The notes below the pieces were generated by a model. That model searched no databases. It was not told the origin of the DNA and saw only the letters and a list, made by a program, of their open reading frames with translations. DNA of 64,000 bases from Cyanidiococcus yangmingshanensis (lineage: Eukaryota > Rhodophyta > Bangiophyceae > Cyanidiales > Cyanidiaceae), in NCBI GenBank assembly GCA_013995675.1, contig VWRR01000010.1, positions 248,001 to 312,000 on the forward strand. Direction: 5' to 3'. This document shows, one piece after another, positions 32,981-43,800 of the stretch (positions are counted from its first letter, which is position 1; each line of letters opens with the position of its first letter). The position numbers and the translations under genes are program-made.

Positions 32981-33211
32981 ATGCTACAGCCTACGCAAGC
33001 GTCTCCAGGCCCAGGCGCTCCAATGACCCCCGAGGCGTGTGCACCGTCTCGAAACGCCTCACGGGTAGGCGCTGAAGCTCAGCGTCTTTCCGACCAAGCT
33101 TCAGTTCAACGCGTCGCGAAGGTAGAGTATGTCTTGACTGCTGAAGCGTTTCTCGTGTTTAGCAAGTCAGTATCGAACTTGGAGTTGCACGCAGTGATTG
33201 CTCGTTTGTAA
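32981..33211 (+). CDS. Hypothetical 76-residue protein
   Basis: An ATG frame that ends 14 bases before the convergent stop of the CAP-domain gene. The N-terminal half is Pro/Ala/Ser rich; the C-terminal half (VAKVEYVLTAEAFLVFSKSV) looks like a folded helix. No family is recognised. The position exactly filling the gap between IF-2 and the CAP gene slightly favours a real gene. Confidence 0.35.
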   Translation: MLQPTQASPGPGAPMTPEACAPSRNASRVGAEAQRLSDQASVQRVAKVEYVLTAEAFLVFSKSVSNLELHAVIARL

Positions 33212-33225
33212 AATGAGCGCCTGGT

Positions 33226-34386
33226 TTAGGGCGTGCGGAAGATGTTCCCAAAGCACTGCGTACAGTACCAAGCACCGGCAGTGTTTTGGGCGAACGCGAC
33301 TGAACACAACTCGTAGTCACCCAGCATATTGGCTCGATGTGGTGGTGAGCTGATAAACAGATTGATACACTCGCGGGCGACACGCTCCGCCTCGGTGTAG
33401 AAGGCCACGTTCTCCCCGCTGAAGACGATCCCCGCTGGGACCGGCACAATTGGGTGGCTCAGGTCCTGATCGCGAAAAACACCTGTACGTGCCATGTACT
33501 GCGACCAGGCGAGGGCTTCCACATAGAGACCCTGGTTATAACCCAGTGGCCCAAGTCCGTTTTGTGCTCTGAACTCGTTGGTATACTCGAGGGCCCGTAG
33601 ACCAAGTGCTTGAAGCGAAGAGCTCGGTGAGGGCTCAGCAGACGAGGGACTCGTTGTTGAGGGCGGCGCAGGGGTGACGGTCTGCTCGGGAACACTCGTC
33701 GTTACCGTTGAAGGCGGTGGTGCTGGCACTGGCGATGGTGTCGTAAAGGGTGGCGGCGGTACAGGTGTTTCCAATACAACGATGATAATTGGCGTTGCAG
33801 GAACAGTTGTCGGTGGTGGAGTCGTCACCGGTTGCACGACCGCAGTGGCTGTCGGCGTTGGCGTTGGCGTTGGCGTGGCGGTGCTCGATACCGGCGGAAC
33901 GGTGACAACTACATGCGACAACTGCTGGCAGTTGAGGCCATTATCACAGATACAGCCGACAGCACCGGCAACGAGAAAATCTCCAGTGCAGCAGTAGTAG
34001 ACGCCCGGCCCACCAACGATGTTCTCTGACAGATACGTCGCATGGCACTGATCGCTCGTGTCGCTGCACTCTGCAGCACATATAGCCGTCTGGTCGATTG
34101 ACGCTTGTCGCATAGACAACGACGTCAGCGCAGCCATAGACTCGGACTCCTGTTGCGTCGCGTTGGCCAAGTGAGCCAAATAAGCAGCCATTGCCTCGAA
34201 GCGCAACTCGAGTTTCCGTTCCTGCGCCTCCATGGTTCGGCGCATCGAGAGCAGTTCCTGAACGTGTAGCACGTCCTCGATGGAGAAGGCGGCAGCCATG
34301 CTTACGAGCATAGCAAGCAGTAGAACCCAAAATGCCAAGCTATTTCGTAGCGGCGAACGAGCCATTCGACTTGGAGTTATCTTCAT
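33226..34386 (-). CDS. Secreted CAP/SCP-domain protein with Cys-rich N-terminal module
   Basis: 386 residues from the ATG at 34386. A signal peptide or anchor (SLAFWVLLLAMLVSMAAAFS) is followed by a helix and a Cys-rich module, CAAECSDTSDQCHATYL...YYCCTGDFLV...GCICDNGLNC. Then comes an extracellular-type Thr/Pro linker (TATPTPTPTPTATAV, repeated TTPPPTT). The C-terminal 130 residues are a CAP domain: LEYTNEFRAQNGLGPLGYN, LAWSQYMARTG, DLSHPI, FSGENVAFY, SSPPHRANMLGDYELCSVAF. The cavity residues of the CAP tetrad (His of SHP, Glu of GENVA, His of PPHRAN) are present, as in plant PR-1 and bacterial SCP proteins that bind lipids. The frame is intact. A divergent paralogue starts 1.6 kb away at 35985. 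A cell-surface or secreted role is likely. Confidence 0.9.
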   Translation of the reverse strand: MKITPSRMARSPLRNSLAFWVLLLAMLVSMAAAFSIEDVLHVQELLSMRRTMEAQERKLELRFEAMAAYLAHLANATQQESESMAALTSLSMRQASIDQTAICAAECSDTSDQCHATYLSENIVGGPGVYYCCTGDFLVAGAVGCICDNGLNCQQLSHVVVTVPPVSSTATPTPTPTPTATAVVQPVTTPPPTTVPATPIIIVVLETPVPPPPFTTPSPVPAPPPSTVTTSVPEQTVTPAPPSTTSPSSAEPSPSSSLQALGLRALEYTNEFRAQNGLGPLGYNQGLYVEALAWSQYMARTGVFRDQDLSHPIVPVPAGIVFSGENVAFYTEAERVARECINLFISSPPHRANMLGDYELCSVAFAQNTAGAWYCTQCFGNIFRTP

Positions 34387-35984
34387 TGGGCGTCGAAACC
34401 AAAGCTGGGGCGGCACAACCAAGCCTCAGTCAACTTGCCAGATAGACAGCAACAATACTGCTCGTCTTCGTCAGCGACCAAAACTTTGTCTATTTCATTT
34501 TCAGTACTGGGCGAGAAACGTGATGGCGTTGCGTTACACCACGTCAAATCGCCCTTCTGGTGGTTCCAATAACGGTTTTTCCGTTTTGCCGTGGCTGCGG
34601 TCAACATAGAAAGCGCGCCAGCGCGATCCGCCATGACGCGGCCGAGACCCGTTTTCCGTTTTCTCGTCTCGAGGCCCCGTATCGACGTTCTGGCGCTTGT
34701 ATGCGAAAACAGCGACACGGGCCTATTTTTGCCGAGGAACGTGGATAAAAGTGATCCTACCGCCCTTTGTCTATAAGATCCACCCAGTTGTCTTGTCGAG
34801 CATGAATCCCGTTTGCTCTGGTAAACTCGCGACGATCCGCAGTTCGTAGCGTTGGGCTCGCAGGATGAAATTCGCGATGCGCCCAGGGTACATCAATGCA
34901 TGCGTGTTTCGAATCCACGGCCGCTGATGCGCATGCATGCATCCGACTCGTTCATTCTTTCCGAATGAGACGTTGCCAGTAAGGACCCGGAGGCATCGGG
35001 CTGGGCCTCCATACCGTCATGAATCAAATCTCAGTCCGTTCAATTCATGCGAACGAAAAGACAGGGCATCGTTGGGCATCTGTGGGAGGATGCGTGGCCG
35101 CTGCGAACGCATCCCATGCATGCACTCGTCCGGAGCTCAGTGACTTGAACAAGATATTGAGGTACGCTTTCGGTGTGATGGTATGCTAGCTTGGTAGCGG
35201 ATCCCGACAAAACCGCATCCATTGGAAATAAACGAGTGCTCCGAAATATGAAGTTTATGTCTTCTAATAAAGGACTGCACTGCATGATGAGCTCATGCGT
35301 TCGCTATCCAGTCGCCATACACCTGGGACCTGATCCGTCCGCATCACCATGATGAGCACAAGGTAGGAGCCATTCGCTTCGGCACCTGTTTCGTGAGTGT
35401 AAGCGTCTCTGTGAATGGCGCCGACTGGAATCCGCTCCATCCAAACTATCTATATGTGACCGAATCATTCCAGATTGTTGTTCATAACGATCCGAGGTGG
35501 GCCCATGAGCGCCTGTGCCGATCCAGGGGCCGCTGAACATCATGATGTCCTTTTTATACCAAAAATATTCAAGTTGGCCATTTTCTCTTTGGCGAGAAAC
35601 GGTTTCGTCGTTCTAGAACGGATCTAGAACACGTCCGATCCCTTCCACCGGATTTCCGAAACGGACGCCAAGATGGGCGCTCTCTCGGGGAAACGTTTCG
35701 TGGGCCAGTTTTGAGCACGTCTGTTTCGGACTTGACGATAACGACGTTGGTGACTGACTTTGCGGTAAGCCGTTGTCTGCAACGCGTTCGACGAATGCTT
35801 GCACGACGAGCGGTTTCGACTCGGTCGGGGCGCCTGTCGGTTTCGACGGCGTGATGACGCACGTGGTCGAACCTGCTATCCGTTTGTATCGCGAACTTTT
35901 GGGTTATCGTCTGAGATTGTATTGGAGCTTTTGGCGTCATCGAAGGCACACACGACTCTCTACTGCTCGCTGTTCTATCGCGAA
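34387..35984. other. Divergent intergenic region between two CAP paralogues
   Basis: About 1.6 kb without a recognised gene. It contains ATGC-rich stretches near 34930 and 35110 and a TATAAAAA on the minus strand near 35553 with no convincing coding frame after it. The frame of the downstream gene is open from 35799 but has no ATG before 35985. Confidence 0.4.
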
Positions 35985-37040
35985 ATGTTACCTACAACAC
36001 CCAAATGGCTCGCATCGAGTCGGTTTCTGCCGAGGTTGCGGGTCAGGAATGATTGGGGTCGGCACACCACCGTCCCCTGGGAAAGATGTTTCGCTGCGAT
36101 TATGATCTTCATTCTGGTCGTCGCATGTTCGACACGGACGACTGGGCTGCTCCAAGTCCAGGCCCTGAGCACAAAGCAAGGCGATCTCGTTGGTGGCGAG
36201 GCGCTCGGCCAAGCCGAACTCGAGCAGCAATTCTTCTTGGCGAGCACATCGCGCCTGACGGAGTCGGTTGCTGCATCGTCAACACCATCGCCACTGATAC
36301 CAAACGCTGCCCTCTCGCCGACCATTCTGAGCAGTGCGCAACTGGCTGCGCTCTGTGATGAGCTCTGTCCATCATCACCGGCATCATGTGCGGTCAAGTT
36401 TATCTATGGAACGGGCACAACCTACTGCTGCTCTGGTGCGTTCTTCGTTCACGGCAGCATCGGGCACCGCTGCAGTGATCAGTCGCTCCCGAAAATGGTG
36501 CCTAGTGCGCTCCTCAATCGCATCATTACACAGGCGAATATTTCGGGCGCAGCAGCGGCGGACAAACCACCAGGTACCATTACACAAGCGAATATGAGCA
36601 CGCTGGCTCTCATCGGACGGGGTGCCCTGCAGCGAATCAATCAGGTGCGAGCGGCCCAGCACAAAGAACCTATCATCTGGAGCCAGGCGGTTTACGAAAG
36701 TGTATCGTACTGGCTCTCCTACCTCGACAGTACCCACTTGTTCATCACACAGAACCTGGGTCAGCCAGCAAAGCCCTTTCCGCCAGGGGCGCTCTTCCTC
36801 GCAGAAGTGGTGCTCGCCCAACGTTTGCCGGAAAATATCACCGCCGCGGAGGCTGGCATCGCCTGCGGCAACGCCCTTCTGAGTGGCAATATCTCAGCAG
36901 AGATCACCCTTGGCAACTATGAGTTTGGAGCGGTTGGTGCGCTACCCCGCTCTACTGGCCTCGAGTGGCTATGCTCGATCAGCTTGGGGAACCTGTTTCG
37001 ATTCGGTGGGACCAGTTTTCCGAATACGACGCAATCATAA
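35985..37040 (+). CDS. Secreted CAP-like paralogue with degenerate tetrad
   Basis: 351 residues from the ATG at 35985. A basic N-terminus precedes one membrane/signal segment, CFAAIMIFILVVACS. A Cys-rich module, CDELCPSSPASCAVKF...TTYCCSGAFFVHGSIGHRC, aligns with the module of the neighbouring CAP protein (same C-C-C...YCC...C spacing). The C-terminal region follows the CAP layout (LQRINQVRAAQHKEPIIWS, YESVSYWLSYLD, ALFLAEVVLA, ITLGNYEFGAVGAL, WLCSISLGNLFRF). However, the PPHRANML segment is replaced by LSGNISAEITLGNY, so the second tetrad His is missing, and the Gly-Glu-Asn box is reduced to AEVV. It lacks the Thr/Pro linker. The two genes are best explained as a diverged local duplication; this copy has probably lost metal binding. 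Confidence 0.8.
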   Translation: MLPTTPKWLASSRFLPRLRVRNDWGRHTTVPWERCFAAIMIFILVVACSTRTTGLLQVQALSTKQGDLVGGEALGQAELEQQFFLASTSRLTESVAASSTPSPLIPNAALSPTILSSAQLAALCDELCPSSPASCAVKFIYGTGTTYCCSGAFFVHGSIGHRCSDQSLPKMVPSALLNRIITQANISGAAAADKPPGTITQANMSTLALIGRGALQRINQVRAAQHKEPIIWSQAVYESVSYWLSYLDSTHLFITQNLGQPAKPFPPGALFLAEVVLAQRLPENITAAEAGIACGNALLSGNISAEITLGNYEFGAVGALPRSTGLEWLCSISLGNLFRFGGTSFPNTTQS

Positions 37041-38116
37041 TGTTTTACTGCACGACTGGCCGTAGCTCTGCCGAGCCAATGGATGCACGCTGGTGCGGAT
37101 TTCCCAGACGAAGTCACCATCATGGTTCCGGGTGTCTGATCAGGATCTCGGTAAGCGATTTGTCTACTCTCTACGTAATACATGCACAGCGAGCAACCTG
37201 ACTCGCCAAGCGTCGTCGTGACTACTTATGGCATCTTCAGAATGCGCGAGGCCGTTAAGAGGCTTGGCTCCTGAAACGATACACGCGGCAACTGACGAGT
37301 GATCGACCTGGATGTGTAGCGCTCGAGTAGCGGCATCCTCTGACTTCGCTAAATTTCATCACTCATGTGGATCATCATCGTGTTCAGAGAACGTAGATGC
37401 TGCGAATCCCTCTCGAGCGCTGAGGCCCCAGGAAGCAGCAACAGGGTGCGAGCACGCCTGCAGTGATCATCGCGCAGTACCCTGGTCTCCGGGCGTTTAT
37501 CAGTGAAAGAAATGCGGCCCAGATCCACTTGATCCATCCAGCGCAGACTCAGCCTCGTCTATAGACGGCGGGGAAACGATTAAAACGTGGTTTCGATCCG
37601 GACTCGACATACCTCCTGTCGTCGATGTTCTCACCGAACGGAAAGGGGCCCATGAGCCTGTCGTCCGCGTTCATAAAATGTCGTCGATGTTGATACTGTC
37701 AGGAGCGCTGTGTACGAAACGTACCCTGAAGCGTGTGAAATGCTCAGCAAGCCAGCATGTACGGGCATGACACTCGCCTCTACTTTCTTGCTGGAGACTT
37801 TGGCGGATGATTCGAGCGATGCTTGCGGTTGCGCAAGCCTTGCATTCCATCAATGGCCGGCACGCTGAAATCCGAAGCCATGTTCGCATCCGAGACCTCT
37901 CAAGTTGTGGATGGATGCTCGCAACAGCATCGTCCGAGAATGTATTCATCTGGCAGTACCCAGGATGACACTCGAGCACCTCACGTGCGGGTACTTCGCG
38001 AAGATCAGATTCCCAAACAAGTCTCGATCGGTCGTTCCATCGACGGGTGTTGTACCATCATCCACAGAAGTAATACTTTTCGATTCATGCGCCTTTATCA
38101 TTCGGTTGCCTGCCAC
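37041..38116. other. Convergent intergenic region
   Basis: About 1.1 kb between the second CAP gene and argininosuccinate lyase. Only short open frames without similarity. Confidence 0.4.
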
Positions 38117-39577
38117 TCACAGGTCAACAAACCAAACCTGCTTCTTCCAAAATTGTACCTGGTTACGGACTTGTTCTGGTGCTGGACCTCCAAATACGTT
38201 CCGGGCTTGAACGCTCCGTACAGGATCAAAGAGCTCGAGACATGCCGCAGTCGCCTCAGGCACGATGCGCTGCATCTCTGCCAACGTCAGTTCGTTCAGA
38301 CGACGTCCTGTACGGGTGCATTCACCCACGAGGGCACCTATTCGATGATGAGCCTCCCGGAATGGCACACCGTTTCGCACCAACCATTCCGCCAGGTCGG
38401 TCGCCATCAGGAAAGGGTCACTGGCCGCTGTCAGCATCCGATCTCGATGCGGTTTCAGGGTCAGGAGCATCTCTCGAAAGACTTGAAGCAATGCCTTGTA
38501 GGTATCGATCGAATCAAACAGACGCTCCTTATCTTCCTGCATGTCTCGATTGTAACAGAGCGGAAGACCTTTCATCATGGTTAAAGCTGCCAGCAGGTTG
38601 CCATAGACTCGCCCTGTCTTCCCACGAGCCAACTCACAAACATCTGGGTTTTTCTTCTGCGGCATCAGCGAGCTTCCCGTACAGAACGCGTCTCCGAGTT
38701 CAATCCAGCCAGCTTCCTGGCTCATCCAAAAGATCAAGTCTTCACTTATTCGAGACACGTGCATCATTGAGATGCTAATGGTCGCCAAAAGCTCGAGTGC
38801 AAAGTCTCGATCCGATACCGCGTCCATGCTATTGCGACACGGTCCGTGCCGAAACCCCAACTGTTCAGAGGTGAAGAAGCGATCAATGGGCAGCGTGGTC
38901 GTCGCCATTGCACCACTTCCCAGAGGGCAGAAATCCAGACGGTTCAGCGTGTCAGACAAGCGTCCTGCATCCCGATCAAACATCTCACAATAGGCCAGGA
39001 AGTAATGTCCAAGCACAACCGGCTGGGCGTGCTGCAAATGGGTAAATCCAGGCATCACCACCTCGGCGTTGCGCTCAGCTAGAATCACGAGAGCGCTCTG
39101 CAGGGAACGTGCGAGCGCAATAAGCAGCTGTATTTCGTCTCTCAAGTAGAGGCGCAGGTCAGTCGCTACTTGGTCGTTGCGCGAGCGCGCGGTGTGCAGT
39201 TTCGCGCCTGGCTCCCCGATCTGTCGCGTCAGTCTGCTCTCGATATTCATATGGATATCCTCTAGTTTGACGTCAAACTGACCAAAACTTCCATTCTCTA
39301 TCTGAGCGCATAGTTGGTCCAACCCAGCGACACATTTATCTGCATCGTCCTTGGAAACAAGACCCTGCTTCGCCAGCATGCGTACGTGTGCTTTCGACTG
39401 CAGAATATCGTGTTTATACAGTCGTTGATCGTAGGAGACCGATTCTGAGAGCTTGGTGACAAGATCATTTGTTTCGGTTGCGAATCGCCCACCCCATAGC
39501 GCTCGATTACGCGAGGCAGCGTCAGCAGAAGCACCAGCCATGGCGCTGGTCGCTGGCGTTGGTGGAACTGTCTCCAT
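38117..39577 (-). CDS. ASL: Argininosuccinate lyase
   Basis: Splits argininosuccinate into arginine and fumarate, the last step of arginine synthesis. 486 residues in one intact frame from the ATG at 39577. Landmarks: LWGGRFATETNDLVTKLSES, EDIHMNIESRL, KLHTARSRNDQVATDLRLY, GFTHLQHAQPVVLGHYFLAY, CPLGSGAMATTTLPIDR and the fumarase/lyase signature GSSLMPQKKNPDVCELARGK, which contains the catalytic Ser loop. The C-terminus ends VQFWKKQVWF. The N-terminal extension before the core is only about 26 residues, rich in Ala, Ser and Pro (PPTPATSAMAGASADAAS), short for a plastid transit peptide but not impossible. Length matches the family (about 460-480). Confidence 0.97.
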   Translation of the reverse strand: METVPPTPATSAMAGASADAASRNRALWGGRFATETNDLVTKLSESVSYDQRLYKHDILQSKAHVRMLAKQGLVSKDDADKCVAGLDQLCAQIENGSFGQFDVKLEDIHMNIESRLTRQIGEPGAKLHTARSRNDQVATDLRLYLRDEIQLLIALARSLQSALVILAERNAEVVMPGFTHLQHAQPVVLGHYFLAYCEMFDRDAGRLSDTLNRLDFCPLGSGAMATTTLPIDRFFTSEQLGFRHGPCRNSMDAVSDRDFALELLATISISMMHVSRISEDLIFWMSQEAGWIELGDAFCTGSSLMPQKKNPDVCELARGKTGRVYGNLLAALTMMKGLPLCYNRDMQEDKERLFDSIDTYKALLQVFREMLLTLKPHRDRMLTAASDPFLMATDLAEWLVRNGVPFREAHHRIGALVGECTRTGRRLNELTLAEMQRIVPEATAACLELFDPVRSVQARNVFGGPAPEQVRNQVQFWKKQVWFVDL

Positions 39578-40893
39578 ACCTCCGCGTTGTTAACCTTGAA
39601 GCGCTGGTTTTCAAGTATTCAGTCAGAGCTGCTGCTGTTCCTAAGTAGGGCCGTTTCCCAAAATTGATCCACGAATTCCTCTTCAACTGGTACAGAGACG
39701 AATGATTCGAGGCGATGTGCTCACGCGGACGGCTTGGAGACCGCTTCGAAACGAGGTTTCGGCCGCCGACAAGTTCGGGTGGCGACCACACGGGATCATC
39801 GTCGTCGCAACGCCAACGCCAACGGATCGCCAGAGGACGGTACGCAGCCGTTTCCATTCGAGCTGTCCAAAGCTGGACATTTCTGGTCAAGGTGTTGGCC
39901 TCCACATGGATCTGCTTGCTCGGTACATGGATACGCAGGCAGTGAGTTGGTCCATTCATACGCCATTCCGTTTCGAATGAAACGAATGAAGGACCTGGTG
40001 AGGACAGAGTGGTTGAAGTGACATGAAAGACGCTTTCCTGCGCGAGATGACCGGTTTGGGGACTTGCGAATCACATGACGCGTTGCGTGTTTCGCCAATG
40101 ACCCTAGGGGGCGTTATCGAAATCGCTTTTTCAAACAAGTCACAAAATCGTTATCGTGCTGGGTAACACTTGCTGGAATACACCCAAATGATCTGATCGG
40201 ATGGGAGCTCGACTTGATCGAACGGATCTAACCTGACCAGAATTCGATGTGTGATCAAGAGGTACTGCGGTGACCCCGAGCCGTGAACGGTTGAATTGGC
40301 TCCTGTTCGTGCAGCCCTTGTCTGAAGTGGAACGCGATGGCACCCCGCTGGTCACGCCTGGTGTCACGCCTGGTTGAATCCGTGGGGCGCCACGACGGGC
40401 GCCGATCTGGAGTCGGAAGCGACACCCCGACTGTGGCGATCAAACTGCACGAGGCAGCTTGCCGTTTCGGGGATACAACCATAGTGCTGACGCTCACTGC
40501 ATAACGAGGAGAGCGCGATAAACGCAACCCGACCATGGCATCGCTCAGAGAACGGCCTCTCTCTGTCTCTATGATTACCGCCCACCCTTCCAAGCGGTTC
40601 CAGAACATGTCTCTATCTGACTTGGGATGAGATATCCATCCACCAAGCATTCATAGCCAGCAACGAGTGGGGATCCCCGAAGGCACGGTGACATCACCGG
40701 AGCAACCGCGGGAGAGCATATCTCGGATCGTAACTGGCGCTGAGCCCGGGGCCGGCGTCGCCAGGCCCTTTCACGCGATTTTCGCGCCAAAAAATCTGGC
40801 TGCTCGGCAGCGTGCCAAAGTGGACGCGCGCTCAACAGGCCAAACTCGAAGACGACGCGGTCATTGAAACTGGCAACTCGTAAGCCCATAACC
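39578..40893. other. Divergent intergenic region, argininosuccinate lyase / Scc2
   Basis: About 1.3 kb with short open frames on both strands and no recognisable similarity. Upstream regulatory sequence of both genes is expected here; no element is clear. Confidence 0.4.
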
Positions 40894-43800
40894 ATGGACT
40901 TGTGGGTGGCCTTGGATGCCTGCGATAACGAGCTGCCATACGGGTGCTTAACGTTTGAACTTGCGAGGGTAACGGCTACCTTGGACGTTGTGCCGAACGA
41001 CGGCTCGGTTTGGGGCGCCGCCTCGCTTTCGCAGTTCATCACGGGAACGGGTCACCTTGCTAAGTTACAGGGACTCACCAAAGCCGATTCCGTTGACGAT
41101 CGTTTGGAGTTATTGGTCGAGCGTATTGATGAAACCCTTATTCAGGAACTTGTTCGGGTTGCGGAACGTGTCTCGGAGGCGCTCGACACAGGCTGGACTC
41201 CCCACCCATTCGCTTTACCGGAAACGGAGAGCGGCTCACCTCCAAGTACGTATTATCAGACGCCTACATCCACAATCGATGTTCTCGCTCCGCTGCAAAA
41301 ACGTCTGGGATCCTCAAGCCCGGCCCTTTTTCGGGCTGCGCGGCTGTCGCTGGAGCGTGCAGTAGTCACTCCGCCGGTCCGCACCGCTTGCCTCTGATCA
41401 GAGCGAAGCACGAAAGCGAACGCGAATCGAGCACGTTCGAAAGATGCTACCTTTGGGGCCATCTAGGACGTGTACCCTGCAGCAAGTATCCGATGCTGCA
41501 ACGACGACCAGCATGGAGACTATTGGGAAATTGCCCCCAACAGATGTGGTCTTATCGCCATGGGTAGCTCGAGACCTGCCAAGCGGATTCAGTGCCGAAA
41601 AGTGGAAGCAGAAGCAGCTATATCGCGAGAGCGGCGTGCTTCTTATGTCGGCAGTCAAAGCAATGGAAGCGTCGTGGCAGCATGAATCGGCCATATCGGT
41701 TGCCACGGTGAGTCGATTCTGTGCAGCGATGCGAATGCTGGGACGATTGCCTGAGGCCACGCTGGGGGATCCGCCGGAACTCGAGTCGATCCTTCGCCGT
41801 GGCCTGACATGCTGCCTAGACCTTTTGAGGGAGACCTCTGTGAATACTTGGGACCAACGAGCGATTATCGCCGAATGGGTTTTCTCTCTATCGCAAACGC
41901 CTGCTGACCTGTTTGAGAATGCACTCCAAGAGGAGCATTTGGAACTCTCAGTGCAAACGTTGCGCCAGGGACTTGACCGAGCGGCAAACTTGCTCGATCA
42001 ATCAGCTTGGGCCATCGATCATGCGGGATTCGAGAGCATCCCCCAAACTGATTCGACGCTTGATGGAGAGCGAGAGACGGGATGGCGTCTATGGAAGCGA
42101 TGCGCACTGCTGTTGGCCAAGCTCGCGGACCTGATGGGCTCACACTTGGGTGTAGGGGAGAGCCAGCACCTGCAATCCGTCTTTGTGGCGTTGGCAGCTG
42201 TCAATGTGGCGAATTCCATTGCCGATCGAGTGGGCGCCGCAGGTACGGAAAGTGGATGTTCCTGCGATCAGAAGGGAAATGAAGCAATTCTTCGCCAGCG
42301 TTTGGTCATCAACTGCACGCATACTTGGTGCAACTTACGTTCGATGTGTCCACTATCGCACCCTGATTGTGGATGAAGCCCAAGTGTTGCTCAAAAGTCC
42401 TGGACGCCTGGATGCACTCGGATGGCATGACGATTCAGGCGACAGGCTCGGCTACGTGGTCTTCGAACTGCACGGGAAGATATCCGCCTGTTGGACTCCT
42501 TTCAACGCTGCTCGATGTGATCGGTCGAACAAGTGTCGCCTCGTTCATGGAAAATAGCATAGGTAGTGCTTGTGCATCAAACGAGTCGACTAGAGACTGG
42601 CTAGAGCCAACATCCCGGCCGATCTCCGCGCCAGTTTTCATGCAGTCGGCCACGAGCGAGCTACTACAAGCTTCCGGTCCATTTATCGAGACCGCTCTCG
42701 AGTTGCTCTTCGCTTATTTGCCGCATCACAGGGATGCGCTGGGTTCCGTTTCCAGGAACCGCTTGGCGCTTTTGCTTCGTTATCTCGAGCATAGTCTTCG
42801 CCATGCCGTCTCGTCTGAACCGGTGTCTCTGATTCTGCTGCAGCTCCTCATCCGTCACACGCTGGCGTGGAGCGCGTCACTGGGGCATCAGCACACGAAT
42901 GAGAATCTTCACGCTGTGGAGAGATGCCTACGCATTGCAGACTTGATCCAAAGTCTTTTGAAAATGGAAGGTGTCTACGATCCGTCAACGTCAATTGATG
43001 AAAATTCCGAGCATCTGCGTGACACGCTGGTGGCACGAAACCCTCTATGGTTGTTGCTGGCGGGGCCGCTCGAAACGCACCATGCGGTTGATGACAGGTT
43101 GACCGAGCCGCAGTTACCGACGAGGCCACTAAGAAGATCGACATCACCGGTCCAGACGGGGCACCAGGCATCACAATTGCCCTCTCCAGCGGCCGTCATT
43201 CGATGTTTTCGATCATTCTTGGAGCGCTCACTTGGACTCCTTCGGGAAAGGGCGCTCGCCCTTTTGTATGCGGCGCTGGGCTCTCCTCGTGCGACATTCC
43301 GAGCCCGTGCAGTGCGTCTCTTTGGTGAAATGAGCCGCATGGACATCAAGGAGGGTTGGCAGGTCTCCCAGCGCGGTGTCGATCGCGCTGAACAGCCGAA
43401 TCTCCAAGAAACGCACAGCTCCATGGTCAATTCTCATGGAGCCGAGGCCCAGGTAGCCGCGATCCCGAAGTGCAGCACCAGAAGCGCGAGCGACACGCGA
43501 AAGTCTCGGTCAAACGGTCGATCCCGCTGAGTGTGCCGACGAGTCTCTCATCGACAAGGCTATTGCGCTTGCAACCGCATGTTGTCTAGATATGTCACCG
43601 AGAGTGCGTGAATCCGCCCTGGCGCCATATGTTTCATGGATGCATTGGAGCGGCAAACCCATCACTGCTTACACAATTGTATATAGCCGCCTTTGTGATG
43701 TATCTGTTACTGTGCGGCAACGGGCAATACAAATCCTGGACTCATTGCTCTGGGAAAAAGAGCCACTCAGTATGACGGATTGGGCGTTCGCCACCGCCCA

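Noticed and set aside
34840-34935. Second tRNA-like B box near 34905
   Set aside because: Only four T-stem pairs form and no matching 5' acceptor strand lies about 70 bases upstream.
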